Positions 48,912 to 58,239 of a stretch of 64,000 bases of DNA are shown here, in pieces. Numbering within the stretch: position 1 is the first letter of the stretch; each line of letters opens with the position of its first letter. Both the position numbers and the translations under genes were made by a program. Origin of the DNA: an uncultured Photobacterium sp. (lineage in GTDB: Bacteria; Pseudomonadota; Gammaproteobacteria; Enterobacterales; Vibrionaceae); NCBI RefSeq assembly GCF_947502415.1, contig NZ_CANMZV010000009.1, forward strand, positions 147,717 through 211,716, read 5' to 3'. The notes under the pieces were generated by a model, which saw only the letters and a program-made list of their open reading frames with translations, did not search any database and was not told the origin of the DNA.

Positions 48912-49634
48912 ATGGCGATAAGAATGACCAAGCAGTTGAATGTCGATCCGGCAGAAATCAGTAAATTTGAAGAAATGGCCTCGCGTTGGTGGGATATGGA
49001 AGGAGAATTCAAACCTCTTCACCAAATCAACCCGCTGCGCTTGAACTATGTGATTGACAATGCCGGTGGCCTGTTTGGAAAAAAAGTCCTCGATGTTGGC
49101 TGTGGCGGCGGTATTCTGGCTGAAAGCATGGCAGTTGAAGGGGCTGATGTTACCGGACTTGATATGGGTAAAGAGCCACTAACGGTAGCCCGCCTGCATG
49201 CGCTGGAAACAGGCACTAAGCTTGAGTATGTCCAGCGAACAGCGGAAGAGCACGCCGAGCTGCATCCTGAGACCTATGACGTAGTTACCTGCATGGAAAT
49301 GCTGGAGCATGTGCCGGACCCTGCATCAGTAATCGCTTCTTGTGCCAAAATGGTCAAACCGGGTGGCCATGTATTTTTCTCGACGCTGAATCGCAATATC
49401 AAATCCTATATGTTTGCCATTGTCGGTGCCGAGCAACTACTCAAGCTGGTTCCTAAAGGAACCCACGATCACAACAAATTCATCCGCCCGTCAGAACTGT
49501 TGGACATGATCGACCTAACACCACTTGAAGATCGTCATATCACTGGCCTTCATTACAACCCACTGACGGATAAATACTGGTTGGGTAATAATGTTGATGT
49601 GAACTATATCGTCCACACAGCAAAACCCAAATAA
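48912..49634 (+). CDS. ubiG: Ubiquinone biosynthesis O-methyltransferase
   Basis: A 240-residue SAM methyltransferase that performs both O-methylations of ubiquinone synthesis. Near the N-terminus is [20 protein letters not shown]. The SAM motif I is [16 protein letters not shown] (about 60-75), with [12 protein letters not shown] and [16 protein letters not shown] later. The start may be the ATG at 48912 or the one at 48924 (MTKQLNVD); neither has a strong site. It lies upstream of a HAD phosphatase, as in related genomes. Confidence 0.94.
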   Translation: MAIRMTKQLNVDPAEISKFEEMASRWWDMEGEFKPLHQINPLRLNYVIDNAGGLFGKKVLDVGCGGGILAESMAVEGADVTGLDMGKEPLTVARLHALETGTKLEYVQRTAEEHAELHPETYDVVTCMEMLEHVPDPASVIASCAKMVKPGGHVFFSTLNRNIKSYMFAIVGAEQLLKLVPKGTHDHNKFIRPSELLDMIDLTPLEDRHITGLHYNPLTDKYWLGNNVDVNYIVHTAKPK

Positions 49635-49675
49635 CAGTCCTGGCAACTTCATATAGCCAGTAATCTCATACATAC

Positions 49676-49702
49676 AAAGGATGCCAACCGGCATCCTTTT
49701 TT
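49676..49702 (+). terminator. Rho-independent terminator of ubiG
   Basis: Stem AAGGATGCC/GGCATCCTT with an AACC loop and T-run. Confidence 0.85.
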
Positions 49703-49796
49703 CATCAATTTTTATTCGGCTAATATAAGCTAAACCCGCTGTTCAGGCGTATAGTAATACCAACTGATTACTCAGTCTCATATAAGGATATTCACG

Positions 49797-50474
49797 ATGA
49801 GTTCACCGATCAGAGCTGTATTATTTGATCTCGACGGTACCTTACTGGATACCGCCCCGGATATGGCAGATGCCGCCAACAAGGTACTCGCCGACCATGG
49901 CCATGACCCACTGACCTACGAACAGATCCAGGCCAATACCAGCTACGGCGCCAAAGGACTGCTCACCGCAGGTTTTGGCAAGATTCCAGCCCACCTTGAT
50001 CATAAGTATCTCAGACAACAGTTCCTCGACTACTATCAACAGAATATCTGCGATGGCACTTCTATCTACCGCGGTATCACCACCCTGCTTAAATACCTTG
50101 AAATACAAGAAGTCCCCTGGGGGATCATGACCAATAAGCCAGGTTTTCTTACCGAACTACTGCTGCCCTTTTTTCCGGCCCTGATGAAAGCACAAACAGT
50201 CGTGTGCGGTGATACCCTTACGGTTGCCAAGCCCCATCCAGAACCTCTACTTTACGCCAGTGAACTGCTTGGTGTTCCCCATACAGACTGTGCATACATC
50301 GGTGATATCGAAAAAGATATGATAGCCGCTCGTGCCGCCAGCATGCACGGCTATGTCGCGGGCTGGGGTTATATCGGCGAACACCATAGTCCCAGAACCT
50401 GGCAATCCAGCGGGATCCTACCGACTCCCGAATCACTGATTGACACACTTGAAAAACAAAAAAACGACAGATGA
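49797..50474 (+). CDS. HAD phosphatase, phosphoglycolate-phosphatase-like
   Basis: A 225-residue HAD hydrolase. Motif I is FDLDGTLLDT (Asp nucleophile at 11 and acid/base Asp at 13), motif II MTNKP, and motifs III/IV KPHPEPLL and IGDIEKDM. The alpha-helical cap (20-85) places it with Gph/MupP-type phosphatases, which act on 2-phosphoglycolate or MurNAc-6-phosphate. The substrate cannot be decided from sequence. AAGGA precedes the ATG. A 160-bp gap and a terminator separate it from ubiG. Confidence 0.88.
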   Translation: MSSPIRAVLFDLDGTLLDTAPDMADAANKVLADHGHDPLTYEQIQANTSYGAKGLLTAGFGKIPAHLDHKYLRQQFLDYYQQNICDGTSIYRGITTLLKYLEIQEVPWGIMTNKPGFLTELLLPFFPALMKAQTVVCGDTLTVAKPHPEPLLYASELLGVPHTDCAYIGDIEKDMIAARAASMHGYVAGWGYIGEHHSPRTWQSSGILPTPESLIDTLEKQKNDR

Positions 50475-50653
50475 GTCATTTCTTAACCAATGATATCGCA
50501 GCGATTTTCTATAAAATAAAATTGATAAAAATCAAGGGAAATATTTTTTCTCTGGTATTTTTTGCTGCGATTTTACATTGATTTTTCCTATTATATTGGC
50601 GCACCTGCTTAAATCAGTTGGTAGGCACTAACTTATTTTTGTGAATCCCCATG

Positions 50654-50662
50654 TTATCCACA
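50654..50662 (+). promoter_or_regulatory. DnaA box
   Basis: An exact TTATCCACA, the consensus 9-mer. In E. coli DnaA regulates nrdAB through such sites. Confidence 0.65.
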
Positions 50663-50699
50663 GCAGCTTAAAATCTAGCACCTTGCAAAAATGCCCACA

Positions 50700-50747
50700 C
50701 ATCACTATCTTGTAACCCCATAAGCTCAACACCCCAATATATAGTGT
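50700..50747. promoter_or_regulatory. NrdR box pair
   Basis: CCCCAATATATAGTGT (50732-50747) matches 14 of 16 positions of the NrdR consensus ACACWATATATWGTGT. A degenerate second copy (50700-50715) lies 32 bp upstream, the spacing usual for NrdR tandem boxes. Confidence 0.6.
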
Positions 50748-50855
50748 TTTTGATCTCTAACGAGAGATATAACAAAGATCACAATCTTTGCTAACTTTAT
50801 CGTTAATGTTGCAAAAAACGCTGTTATTACAAAAATACTGGGAAAAAGACCAAAA

Positions 50856-53123
50856 ATGACTCAACAGCTAACTGTTACCAAGCGTGATGGACGCAAAGAA
50901 AGTATCGATTTAGAAAAGATCCACCGAGTGATTACCTGGGCGGCGGAAGGCCTGGAAAACGTCTCGGTATCTCAGGTCGAACTAAAATCTCACATTCAGT
51001 TCTATGACGGTATAAAGACTGAAGATATCCACGAAACCATCATCAAAGCAGCTGCTGACCTGATATCAGAAGAAACTCCAGATTATCAATACCTTGCTGC
51101 GCGCTTGGCTATTTTCCACCTGCGTAAAAAAGCATACGGCCAATTCGAGCCACCAGCACTTTACGACCACATTTCAGGCCTTATAGAGAAAGGTAAATAC
51201 GACAAGCACCTGCTCGAAGACTACACCAAAGAAGAACTCGAGCTGATGGATACTTATATCGATCACTGGCGCGATATGAACTTCTCTTATGCAGCAGTAA
51301 AACAGCTTGAAGGCAAATATCTGGTACAAAACCGTGTTTCCGGTGAGATCTTCGAAAGTGCGCAGTTCTTGTACATGATGATTGCGGCATGCCTATTTGC
51401 AAAATATCCGAAAGAAACCCGTCTTGATTACATCAAGCGATTCTACGATGCCGTATCAACATTCAAAATTTCACTACCGACACCAATTATGTCTGGTGTT
51501 CGTACTCCTACTCGCCAGTTTAGCTCGTGCGTACTGATCGAGTGTGATGACAGTCTGGATTCAATCAACGCAACAGCAAGCTCTATCGTGCGTTACGTAT
51601 CTCAGCGTGCCGGTATCGGTATCAACGCTGGCCGTATCCGTGCACTGGGGTCAGAGATCCGTGGCGGTGAAGCATTCCACACAGGTTGTATCCCCTTCTA
51701 CAAATATTTCCAGACAGCAGTAAAATGCTGCTCTCAAGGTGGTGTACGCGGTGGCGCAGCAACTGTGTTCTACCCACTTTGGCATGGTGAAGTCGAGTCC
51801 CTGCTGGTACTGAAAAACAACCGTGGTGTTGAAGAGAACCGTGTACGTCACATGGACTACGGTGTTCAGATCAACAAACTAATGTATACCCGCCTTATCA
51901 AAGGTCAAAACATCAGTCTGTTCTCGCCATCTGACGTACCGGGTCTATACGATGCTTTCTTCGCTGACCAGGACGAATTCGAGCGCCTTTACGTAAAATA
52001 CGAACAAGACGAAACCATCAAGCGCAAAAACATTAAAGCCATCGAGCTATTCTCGCTACTGATGCAGGAGCGTGCGTCAACCGGTCGTATCTACATCCAG
52101 AACGTTGACCACTGTAATACTCACAGCCCGTTTGACCCGTCTGTGGCACCGATTCGCCAGTCAAACCTGTGCCTTGAGATTGCTCTGCCAACCAAGCCAC
52201 TGAACAACGTTGAAGACGAGAACGGTGAAATTGCCTTGTGTACCCTGTCGGCATTTAACCTAGGTGCCATTGGCTCGCTGGACGATCTGGAAGAGTTGGC
52301 AGACCTGACGGTTCGCGCCCTTGATGCCCTGCTGGATTATCAGGACTACCCGCTACCAGCAGCACGCCGCTCAACCATGAACCGCCGCACCTTGGGTGTA
52401 GGTGTGATTAACTTTGCTTACTACCTGGCGAAGCATGGTGTTCGTTACTCAGACGGCAGCGCAAACAACCTGACTCACCAGGCTTTCGAAGCCATTCAGT
52501 ACTACCTGTTGAAAGCCTCTGTAGGCCTGGCGAAAGAGCAAGGTGCATGCCCGGCGTTCAACGAAACAACATATTCACAAGGCATCTTGCCTATCGATAC
52601 TTACAAGAAAGATATCGATAAGATCAACAGTGCAGAACTGAACTACGACTGGGAAACACTGCGTGAAGAGATCAAAACTCATGGTCTACGTAACTCTACC
52701 CTGTCGGCACTAATGCCATCAGAGACCTCTTCGCAGATCTCGAATGCAACCAATGGCATCGAACCACCACGCGGTTTCGTTTCAGTTAAGGCATCGAAAG
52801 ACGGCATCCTAAAGCAGGTTGTGCCGGAATTCAGCAAATACAAAAACAACTACGAGTTACTCTGGAACATTGGCAGCAATGACGGTTACCTGCAGCTTGT
52901 CGGTATCATGCAGAAGTTCATTGACCAGGCGATTTCGGCAAACACCAACTACGACCCGAGCACACAGCCTAATGGTAAAGTACCGATGAAGCTGTTGCTT
53001 AAAGATCTGCTAACTGCGTATAAACTCGGCGTGAAAACCTTGTACTACCACAATACGCGTGACGGCGCTTCTGATGGCCAGGGCGATATGGGTGCAGACG
53101 ACTGCACAAGCTGCAAAATCTAA
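50856..53123 (+). CDS. nrdA: Ribonucleoside-diphosphate reductase class Ia, alpha subunit
   Basis: A 755-residue catalytic subunit. The N-terminal ATP cone ([17 protein letters not shown]) binds dATP/ATP for activity control. Key Cys residues occur in FSSCVLIE and NLCLEI; the glycyl/thiyl-barrel segment [20 protein letters not shown] is conserved. The C-terminus DDCTSCKI carries the Cys pair that is re-reduced by thioredoxin or glutaredoxin. It reduces ribonucleoside diphosphates. nrdB follows after 56 bp. Confidence 0.97.
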   Translation: MTQQLTVTKRDGRKESIDLEKIHRVITWAAEGLENVSVSQVELKSHIQFYDGIKTEDIHETIIKAAADLISEETPDYQYLAARLAIFHLRKKAYGQFEPPALYDHISGLIEKGKYDKHLLEDYTKEELELMDTYIDHWRDMNFSYAAVKQLEGKYLVQNRVSGEIFESAQFLYMMIAACLFAKYPKETRLDYIKRFYDAVSTFKISLPTPIMSGVRTPTRQFSSCVLIECDDSLDSINATASSIVRYVSQRAGIGINAGRIRALGSEIRGGEAFHTGCIPFYKYFQTAVKCCSQGGVRGGAATVFYPLWHGEVESLLVLKNNRGVEENRVRHMDYGVQINKLMYTRLIKGQNISLFSPSDVPGLYDAFFADQDEFERLYVKYEQDETIKRKNIKAIELFSLLMQERASTGRIYIQNVDHCNTHSPFDPSVAPIRQSNLCLEIALPTKPLNNVEDENGEIALCTLSAFNLGAIGSLDDLEELADLTVRALDALLDYQDYPLPAARRSTMNRRTLGVGVINFAYYLAKHGVRYSDGSANNLTHQAFEAIQYYLLKASVGLAKEQGACPAFNETTYSQGILPIDTYKKDIDKINSAELNYDWETLREEIKTHGLRNSTLSALMPSETSSQISNATNGIEPPRGFVSVKASKDGILKQVVPEFSKYKNNYELLWNIGSNDGYLQLVGIMQKFIDQAISANTNYDPSTQPNGKVPMKLLLKDLLTAYKLGVKTLYYHNTRDGASDGQGDMGADDCTSCKI

Positions 53124-53179
53124 CGAATTACCGAATTAAACGGGGGGCTCGACGGCTCCCCTTTGATGCTGAGGATATA

Positions 53180-54313
53180 ATGGCTTATAGCACTTTTTGT
53201 CAAACTAACAATGATCAGCTAAAGGAACCAATGTTCTTTGGCCAGCCAGTCAACGTTGCTCGCTACGACCAACAAAAATTTGAAATTTTTGAAAAGCTGA
53301 TTGAAAAACAACTTTCCTTCTTCTGGCGCCCGGAAGAAGTTGATGTATCGAGTGACCGTATCGACTACAACGAACTGCCGGATCACGAGCGACACATTTT
53401 CATCAGTAACCTTAAATACCAAACACTGCTGGATTCTATCCAGGGACGTAGCCCGAATGTCGCACTGTTGCCAATCGTGTCAATCCCTGAGCTGGAAACC
53501 TGGATCGAGACCTGGTCTTTCTCAGAGACTATCCACTCGCGTTCGTATACCCACATTATCCGTAACATCGTAACCGACCCGTCGGTAGTATTCGACGATA
53601 TCGTGGATAACGAACATATCATCAAACGTGCCGGCGATATTTCGAAGTACTATGATGATCTGATCAACGCAACCAACGACTATCACCGTCTGGGTGAAGG
53701 CACGCATACGGTTAACGGCGAGACGGTTATCGTCAACCTGCGCGAAATCAAGAAAAAGCTGTACCTGTGCATGATGTCAGTCAATGCGCTGGAAGCGATT
53801 CGTTTCTACGTCAGCTTTGCCTGCTCATTCGCCTTTGCCGAGCGTGAATTGATGGAAGGTAACGCCAAAATCATCAAACTAATCGCCCGTGATGAAGCAC
53901 TTCACCTGACAGGCACTCAGCATATCCTGAACCTACTGCGTACAGGCCAGGACGATCCTGAAATGGCCGAGATCGCCCAAGAGTGCCAGCAACAATGCTT
54001 CGATATCTTTAAAGATGCAGCCGAGCAAGAAAAAGAATGGGCAGAGTACTTGTTCAAAGACGGCTCGATGATCGGCCTGAACAAGGACATCCTGTGCCAA
54101 TACGTTGAGTACATCACCAACCTTCGCATGGCCGCTGTTGGTCTTGAACACGCTTACCCAGGTGCAACCCAGAACCCAATTCCATGGATTAATTCATGGC
54201 TGTCTTCTGACAATGTTCAGGTTGCCCCACAGGAAGCTGAAATCAGCTCTTACCTAGTCGGCCAAATTGACAATGACATCAGCGCCGACGATCTTGGTGA
54301 CTTCGAGCTATGA
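53180..54313 (+). CDS. nrdB: Ribonucleoside-diphosphate reductase class Ia, beta subunit
   Basis: A 377-residue diiron-tyrosyl-radical subunit. Iron ligands occur in [21 protein letters not shown] (Glu and His; radical Tyr in the SYTHI segment), FAERELMEG and [11 protein letters not shown]. The C-terminus ([14 protein letters not shown]) is the acidic peptide that docks on NrdA. It overlaps yfaE by 4 nt (ATGA). Confidence 0.97.
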   Translation: MAYSTFCQTNNDQLKEPMFFGQPVNVARYDQQKFEIFEKLIEKQLSFFWRPEEVDVSSDRIDYNELPDHERHIFISNLKYQTLLDSIQGRSPNVALLPIVSIPELETWIETWSFSETIHSRSYTHIIRNIVTDPSVVFDDIVDNEHIIKRAGDISKYYDDLINATNDYHRLGEGTHTVNGETVIVNLREIKKKLYLCMMSVNALEAIRFYVSFACSFAFAERELMEGNAKIIKLIARDEALHLTGTQHILNLLRTGQDDPEMAEIAQECQQQCFDIFKDAAEQEKEWAEYLFKDGSMIGLNKDILCQYVEYITNLRMAAVGLEHAYPGATQNPIPWINSWLSSDNVQVAPQEAEISSYLVGQIDNDISADDLGDFEL

Positions 54314-54609
54314 GTCAATTAACCATTAAGGTTAACGGAAAAACGGTTCACGGCAATCGCCGTGAACCGCTTCTCGTACAACTAGAAAAAGCCGGATTAC
54401 AACCAGAGTTTCAATGCCGCAATGGTATGTGTGGGGCCTGTCGCTGCAAGCTTAAAGCCGGTGCTGTTGATCATGGCGATGCAATGGCTTTCATCGCTCC
54501 CAACGAAGTTCTGGCATGCTGCTCAATACCGAAAACCAACGTCGATGTCGAATTCGATTACCAGTTAGCATCTCTTCCGCAAAGCAACCAGGAAGTCAGC
54601 AATCGCTAA
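54310..54609 (+). CDS. yfaE: 2Fe-2S ferredoxin maintaining NrdB cofactor
   Basis: A 99-residue plant-type [2Fe-2S] ferredoxin. The ligand motif [13 protein letters not shown] (C-x4-C-x2-C) lies at about 36-48, with the fourth Cys in VLACCSIP near 75. In E. coli YfaE delivers electrons to rebuild the NrdB diiron-tyrosyl cofactor. Translational coupling to nrdB supports the same role. Confidence 0.93.
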   Translation: MSQLTIKVNGKTVHGNRREPLLVQLEKAGLQPEFQCRNGMCGACRCKLKAGAVDHGDAMAFIAPNEVLACCSIPKTNVDVEFDYQLASLPQSNQEVSNR

Positions 54610-54652
54610 ACCTGAACCACTTAGCGATAACCACTAACTTATAGCACTAGTC

Positions 54653-55927
54653 CTACTGACCTACGGGATGGTAAACATCACGCACTCTGGTCAGAAATTC
54701 ATAATCACCAATTACGGGTTTTCCATCTAGATAACGCCTTAACATATCAAGCATTACCGTTGCTATCACACTGCGATGAGAACGGTTTTCATAATGGCGT
54801 TTTGTCTGAATAATCTGGGCCCATTCGCCTTTCGGTGTCGCCAGAGCCACAGCAACTCCCACTTCAGTCACCGCACCCGAGACCAAAGCCAGCTCAGCGC
54901 CGCTCTCTTCCCTCGCCGCCTTCGCCGTTGCCAATACACCCGTTAAATGATCGCTAACCTGCTCGTGAATACCCCCAACCCAGCCAAACTTTAAAACATG
55001 ACGACTTTCAGGGTGATCTTGCAGCCAGTTCGCCAACCAACCACCTGTAAATTGCTCATTAACGGCCAGAAGTTGTTGAGTTGCCTTCAGGCGATAGCCA
55101 ACATACTGCGATAATTCGCACTCGATGCTAACAACATTGTCGCCAAGCAACTCAATCATTTGTTGTTGCAGCGAAACCGCGCCCTCGTGTCCTTTTGACG
55201 AAAATAGCTTCACCTCGATAAAAGGCAGGGAGGATCGATAACCAACCTCGTACTCCCCGGGGACATCCAGCGTCTCCATCTTCTGACCAATACCAGACTC
55301 CGACAGGCCGAATGTATAAAAACGATGACACTCACGCGCATGAGTGTGCTCAAATTTAGCCTGGATCCTAGGCAAAATTTCCTGTTGTACCATTTGCTTG
55401 AACTCTCGCGGTACTCCAGGGGTAAAATAGATCCAGGCTCGATTAAGCTTCATTGCAAATCCGCATGCAGTACCAATCGGATTTTCCAACAATTCCGCCC
55501 CTTCAGGTAACATAGCCTGCTTGAGGTTAGTCTGAGGCATTTCCCGCCCGAGGGCTTGATACTTAGCCTTCATCTGCCCAACCCAATAGTCAGACTGCTC
55601 CAGCCCCGAGTCGGCAGCAATCGCCGCCGCCTGCGCCGTCAAATCATCGGTAGTCGGCCCCAACCCGCCATTAACCACCACAATATCGGCTGTCAGGCTG
55701 CAATGTTCGATTTCAGCAGCCAATGCTTCAAGCTGATCGCCAACCGTAGTTCTGCGCGATAAAGGAAAACCATGTTGAAAAAACAAACGTGATAACCAGG
55801 CCGCATTGGTATCGACAATTTCCTCGATTGGGGCTAAACCTGATAAAAAGTTGTCAGTTTCCTTTTCTCTTTCCGTTTTTACCACTGTTAGTGAAATGAA
55901 AGTCTCAGGAAAGTTAGTGAAGTACAT
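54653..55927 (-). CDS. CinA/YfaY-like protein (MoCF domain plus CinA C-terminal domain)
   Basis: A 424-residue protein resembling E. coli YfaY. The MoCF-like domain has VDTNAAWLSRLFFQHGFPLS, VVNGGLGPTTDDLTA and the phosphate loop FTPGVPREFK. The CinA C-terminal domain (about 265-400) retains EQFTGGWLANWL but lacks the usual catalytic Ser-x-x-TGG of NMN deamidases. The first 35 residues (MYFTNFPETFISLTVVKTER and on to FLSGLAPIEE) depart from the usual LSTGDEVLHG.I start, with an apparent insertion and loss of the TGxE segment. NMN amidohydrolase activity is therefore doubtful. Confidence 0.8.
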   Translation of the reverse strand: MYFTNFPETFISLTVVKTEREKETDNFLSGLAPIEEIVDTNAAWLSRLFFQHGFPLSRRTTVGDQLEALAAEIEHCSLTADIVVVNGGLGPTTDDLTAQAAAIAADSGLEQSDYWVGQMKAKYQALGREMPQTNLKQAMLPEGAELLENPIGTACGFAMKLNRAWIYFTPGVPREFKQMVQQEILPRIQAKFEHTHARECHRFYTFGLSESGIGQKMETLDVPGEYEVGYRSSLPFIEVKLFSSKGHEGAVSLQQQMIELLGDNVVSIECELSQYVGYRLKATQQLLAVNEQFTGGWLANWLQDHPESRHVLKFGWVGGIHEQVSDHLTGVLATAKAAREESGAELALVSGAVTEVGVAVALATPKGEWAQIIQTKRHYENRSHRSVIATVMLDMLRRYLDGKPVIGDYEFLTRVRDVYHPVGQ

Positions 55928-56074
55928 ATTGGCCTACTTTTCAACAAATGACGATTCTTGGAAGATTGAGGGTCAACTTCTATAAGATTTTTCATAAGAG
56001 GATTCAGTAACAATAGACTAAGCATGGGCCGGAATACGCAAAACCTATTATTTGTTCAGACTGTTCAAATGCTA

Positions 56075-56563
56075 CTAATTTTTCTCAATAAGCTGAATCC
56101 AAGATAAACCTTGGCTCTCCGATACGGACCAAACGCACAAATTCAACGGGTCCCCCGAATTACCTAAGATGATCATAAGATATGAATCCAGTTGGCCATC
56201 TAGTGATTTCAAGTATAACTCCCCGGTTCGTTTGTCCTTCTTTGATGGCGAAGGCATTCGCTCCGGATGCGTATGCCACAGCCCCACTGCATGCCTTTTT
56301 TGGTCAAATTGTAGCATTCGCATCTCAGTAGCAGCTGTAGGATCGGGGACAAAAGAACATGAACCGCGTTTGTCTCGCATATCTGGCCCCGCTGCAAAGT
56401 CGACAACTAATCCCGTTTCACGCGGAGTTCGAGAAAACACTTCTCCGCCAGCTTCTAAACTCCCCTTATAATTTTGAGAGTGCAAATACATGTGCTCTAG
56501 AGCATCTGGTGTGAACATAACGTATCGGCTCCAGTCGGGATAAAAAAAGATACGATGCTTCAA
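56075..56563 (-). CDS. cap3: CBASS Cap3, JAB/JAMM isopeptidase
   Basis: A JAB/MPN-domain metalloprotease with a complete zinc motif: Glu in EAGGEVF and HTHPERMPSPSKKD (HxH-x7-S-x2-D). In type II CBASS, Cap3 cleaves the CD-NTase-target bond made by Cap2. The frame runs up to an ATG at 56617, overlapping cap2 by 58 nt. A TTG at 56563 overlaps the cap2 stop as TTGA and has GAGAGG 8 nt ahead, and gives 162 residues; I prefer it. Last gene of the operon, 147 bp from cinA-like. Confidence 0.88.
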   Translation of the reverse strand: MKHRIFFYPDWSRYVMFTPDALEHMYLHSQNYKGSLEAGGEVFSRTPRETGLVVDFAAGPDMRDKRGSCSFVPDPTAATEMRMLQFDQKRHAVGLWHTHPERMPSPSKKDKRTGELYLKSLDGQLDSYLMIILGNSGDPLNLCVWSVSESQGLSWIQLIEKN

Positions 56564-58227
56564 GGGAAAGGCCTCTCGATTATCATACCGTTGTGGGAAT
56601 CGGCTATCGTTGCCCAATGCCTCAGTTCAAGACCTTCCTTATGCTGCTTTAAGTATTTTTCGCCACGAACCCAACTTGTTACTCTCGCTTGATCAGGTTT
56701 GTCATCAAGTACTTGTAAGGCTTGTTCTGTCACTAATGCTACGGCATATGCTGCTGCAGAAGCCGTATAGCTTTGAAACTTGCTACTGCAACCAGGTTCG
56801 TTTTGAATAACGTCCTCAGGCCAATCTACGGCCTGTAATTGCTCCATAACATCATTTCCTTCTGACATCCATGTTGTCTCTGATGTTAGATAACAAACAT
56901 GTGCAGCAGCTACATATGGTTCCATCCACCCAACCAATAGAGGGCATTTATTTTTTGAACGTATTCTGTCTAAAAACAATCGAACATTAAATTCTCCTGT
57001 AAGGTCAAGCAACAAAGATACGTCGTCTATGCCGTTTTCAGTTAGCCATCGTTCCGCTGACATAACAGCTGGCTTTACTTGTGACGCATGGAAACCACTG
57101 TTACACCGCTCTGCTACTGCTAAGGCTTTTGACATTCGAATTGATTCTGTTCCAAGTAAATGTCTCCCCAAATTAGCAGGCTCTATAATTTCAGGGTCCA
57201 CTAATGTTATTGAACCAATGCCTGCTCGAGCCAAATGTTCTACTACTGGGCTACCTAAAGCTCCAGCGCCAAAAATAACGACTTTTTGTTCTTGTCTTAC
57301 GTCGATAGAAGGATTCTGGTCTCTTGCTATGGTCCACGACGCATCTAGCCTGCTCACAGAAAGAGGTTGTGGGCTTTTCCTTGGTGGGTACGCACGCCTT
57401 TCTGTACCTTGTCCCACAGGTATTGGAGGCCCTCCTGGTAAGAAGTATGCAAATCCATAGTGATCGTTTCTCAAAATAACAATTCTGTGTACGCCCTTAG
57501 CACACTTTCGCAAGTTAGTTTGAAACAAGTATTGTTTACTCTGATCGAAGCGTGCAACAACTAGTTGTTCTAGTTCCCTTAAATCAGTTGGCCAAGTTGA
57601 GGGAGTTAATGGATATTCAATAGGAATATCAGCAATGGATACTCGAATGCGTTGAGAAGCTTGCTTGCCAATAGAACGAACTAACCGATGAGACGTTTGG
57701 ATCCTCATGTTGTCCACAATCACAATACCCGAAGGTAATAACAGTGTTCCCTCTCTTATGTGAGCTCTTTTAGGGGCCTTATCTACGGTCCAAATCTCAC
57801 GAATGGGATCATGTCGTCCACGAAATTTAGAAACGTAAATATCCCAATAATTAAGAGGCTCTTTTGCAAAATCGTCGTCTAAATCTCCCCTTATCCAAGA
57901 TGATAAGAATTCATTGTAAAAATCATGAAGTAAGTAATGGAGGCGTTCTTCTGAACTGAATCCTCTTCCAGGACCAATCTCTTCAATACAAAGGGCTCCA
58001 TTATACTCAACATGAGGTATCCTCAATATAGTATCGGGAGAGAGTATTATACGAGCCTGGCCATGTGGAAAGTCCCTTGGGATTAGAAGTTCTGCCCACT
58101 CAAACTCGCGCCCATCGCTAATCTTAGGAAGGCCAAGGCGATAAGCCTTGGCCTCATCGGAACAGATGCGGTACGATGTCTCAAGTGAGGGAACCAATGA
58201 TTTTAATCGATTAATATCGATCGTCAT
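56560..58227 (-). CDS. cap2: CBASS Cap2, E2-E1 fusion ligase
   Basis: A 555-residue ubiquitin-transfer-like enzyme. The N-terminal E2-like domain (about 1-150) has a candidate catalytic Cys in HVEYNGALCIEE. The E1/ThiF domain has VVIFGAGALGSPVVEHLARA (ATP site, about 320-340), TLVDPEIIEPANLGRH and a likely E1 Cys in EPGCSSKF near 485. Cap2 couples the CD-NTase C-terminus to cell targets and primes it. The ATG at 58227 has GAGGA overlapping the CD-NTase stop. Confidence 0.9.
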   Translation of the reverse strand: MTIDINRLKSLVPSLETSYRICSDEAKAYRLGLPKISDGREFEWAELLIPRDFPHGQARIILSPDTILRIPHVEYNGALCIEEIGPGRGFSSEERLHYLLHDFYNEFLSSWIRGDLDDDFAKEPLNYWDIYVSKFRGRHDPIREIWTVDKAPKRAHIREGTLLLPSGIVIVDNMRIQTSHRLVRSIGKQASQRIRVSIADIPIEYPLTPSTWPTDLRELEQLVVARFDQSKQYLFQTNLRKCAKGVHRIVILRNDHYGFAYFLPGGPPIPVGQGTERRAYPPRKSPQPLSVSRLDASWTIARDQNPSIDVRQEQKVVIFGAGALGSPVVEHLARAGIGSITLVDPEIIEPANLGRHLLGTESIRMSKALAVAERCNSGFHASQVKPAVMSAERWLTENGIDDVSLLLDLTGEFNVRLFLDRIRSKNKCPLLVGWMEPYVAAAHVCYLTSETTWMSEGNDVMEQLQAVDWPEDVIQNEPGCSSKFQSYTASAAAYAVALVTEQALQVLDDKPDQARVTSWVRGEKYLKQHKEGLELRHWATIADSHNGMIIERPFP

Positions 58228-58239
58228 CTTCAAATATCC

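Larger units (their letters stand above)
50475..50855 (+). promoter_or_regulatory. nrdAB control region
   Basis: About 380 bp ahead of nrdA without an ORF. It contains a DnaA box and NrdR-type sites (separate entries), as in other proteobacterial nrdAB promoters, so expression is probably tied to replication and dNTP level (inference). Confidence 0.6.
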
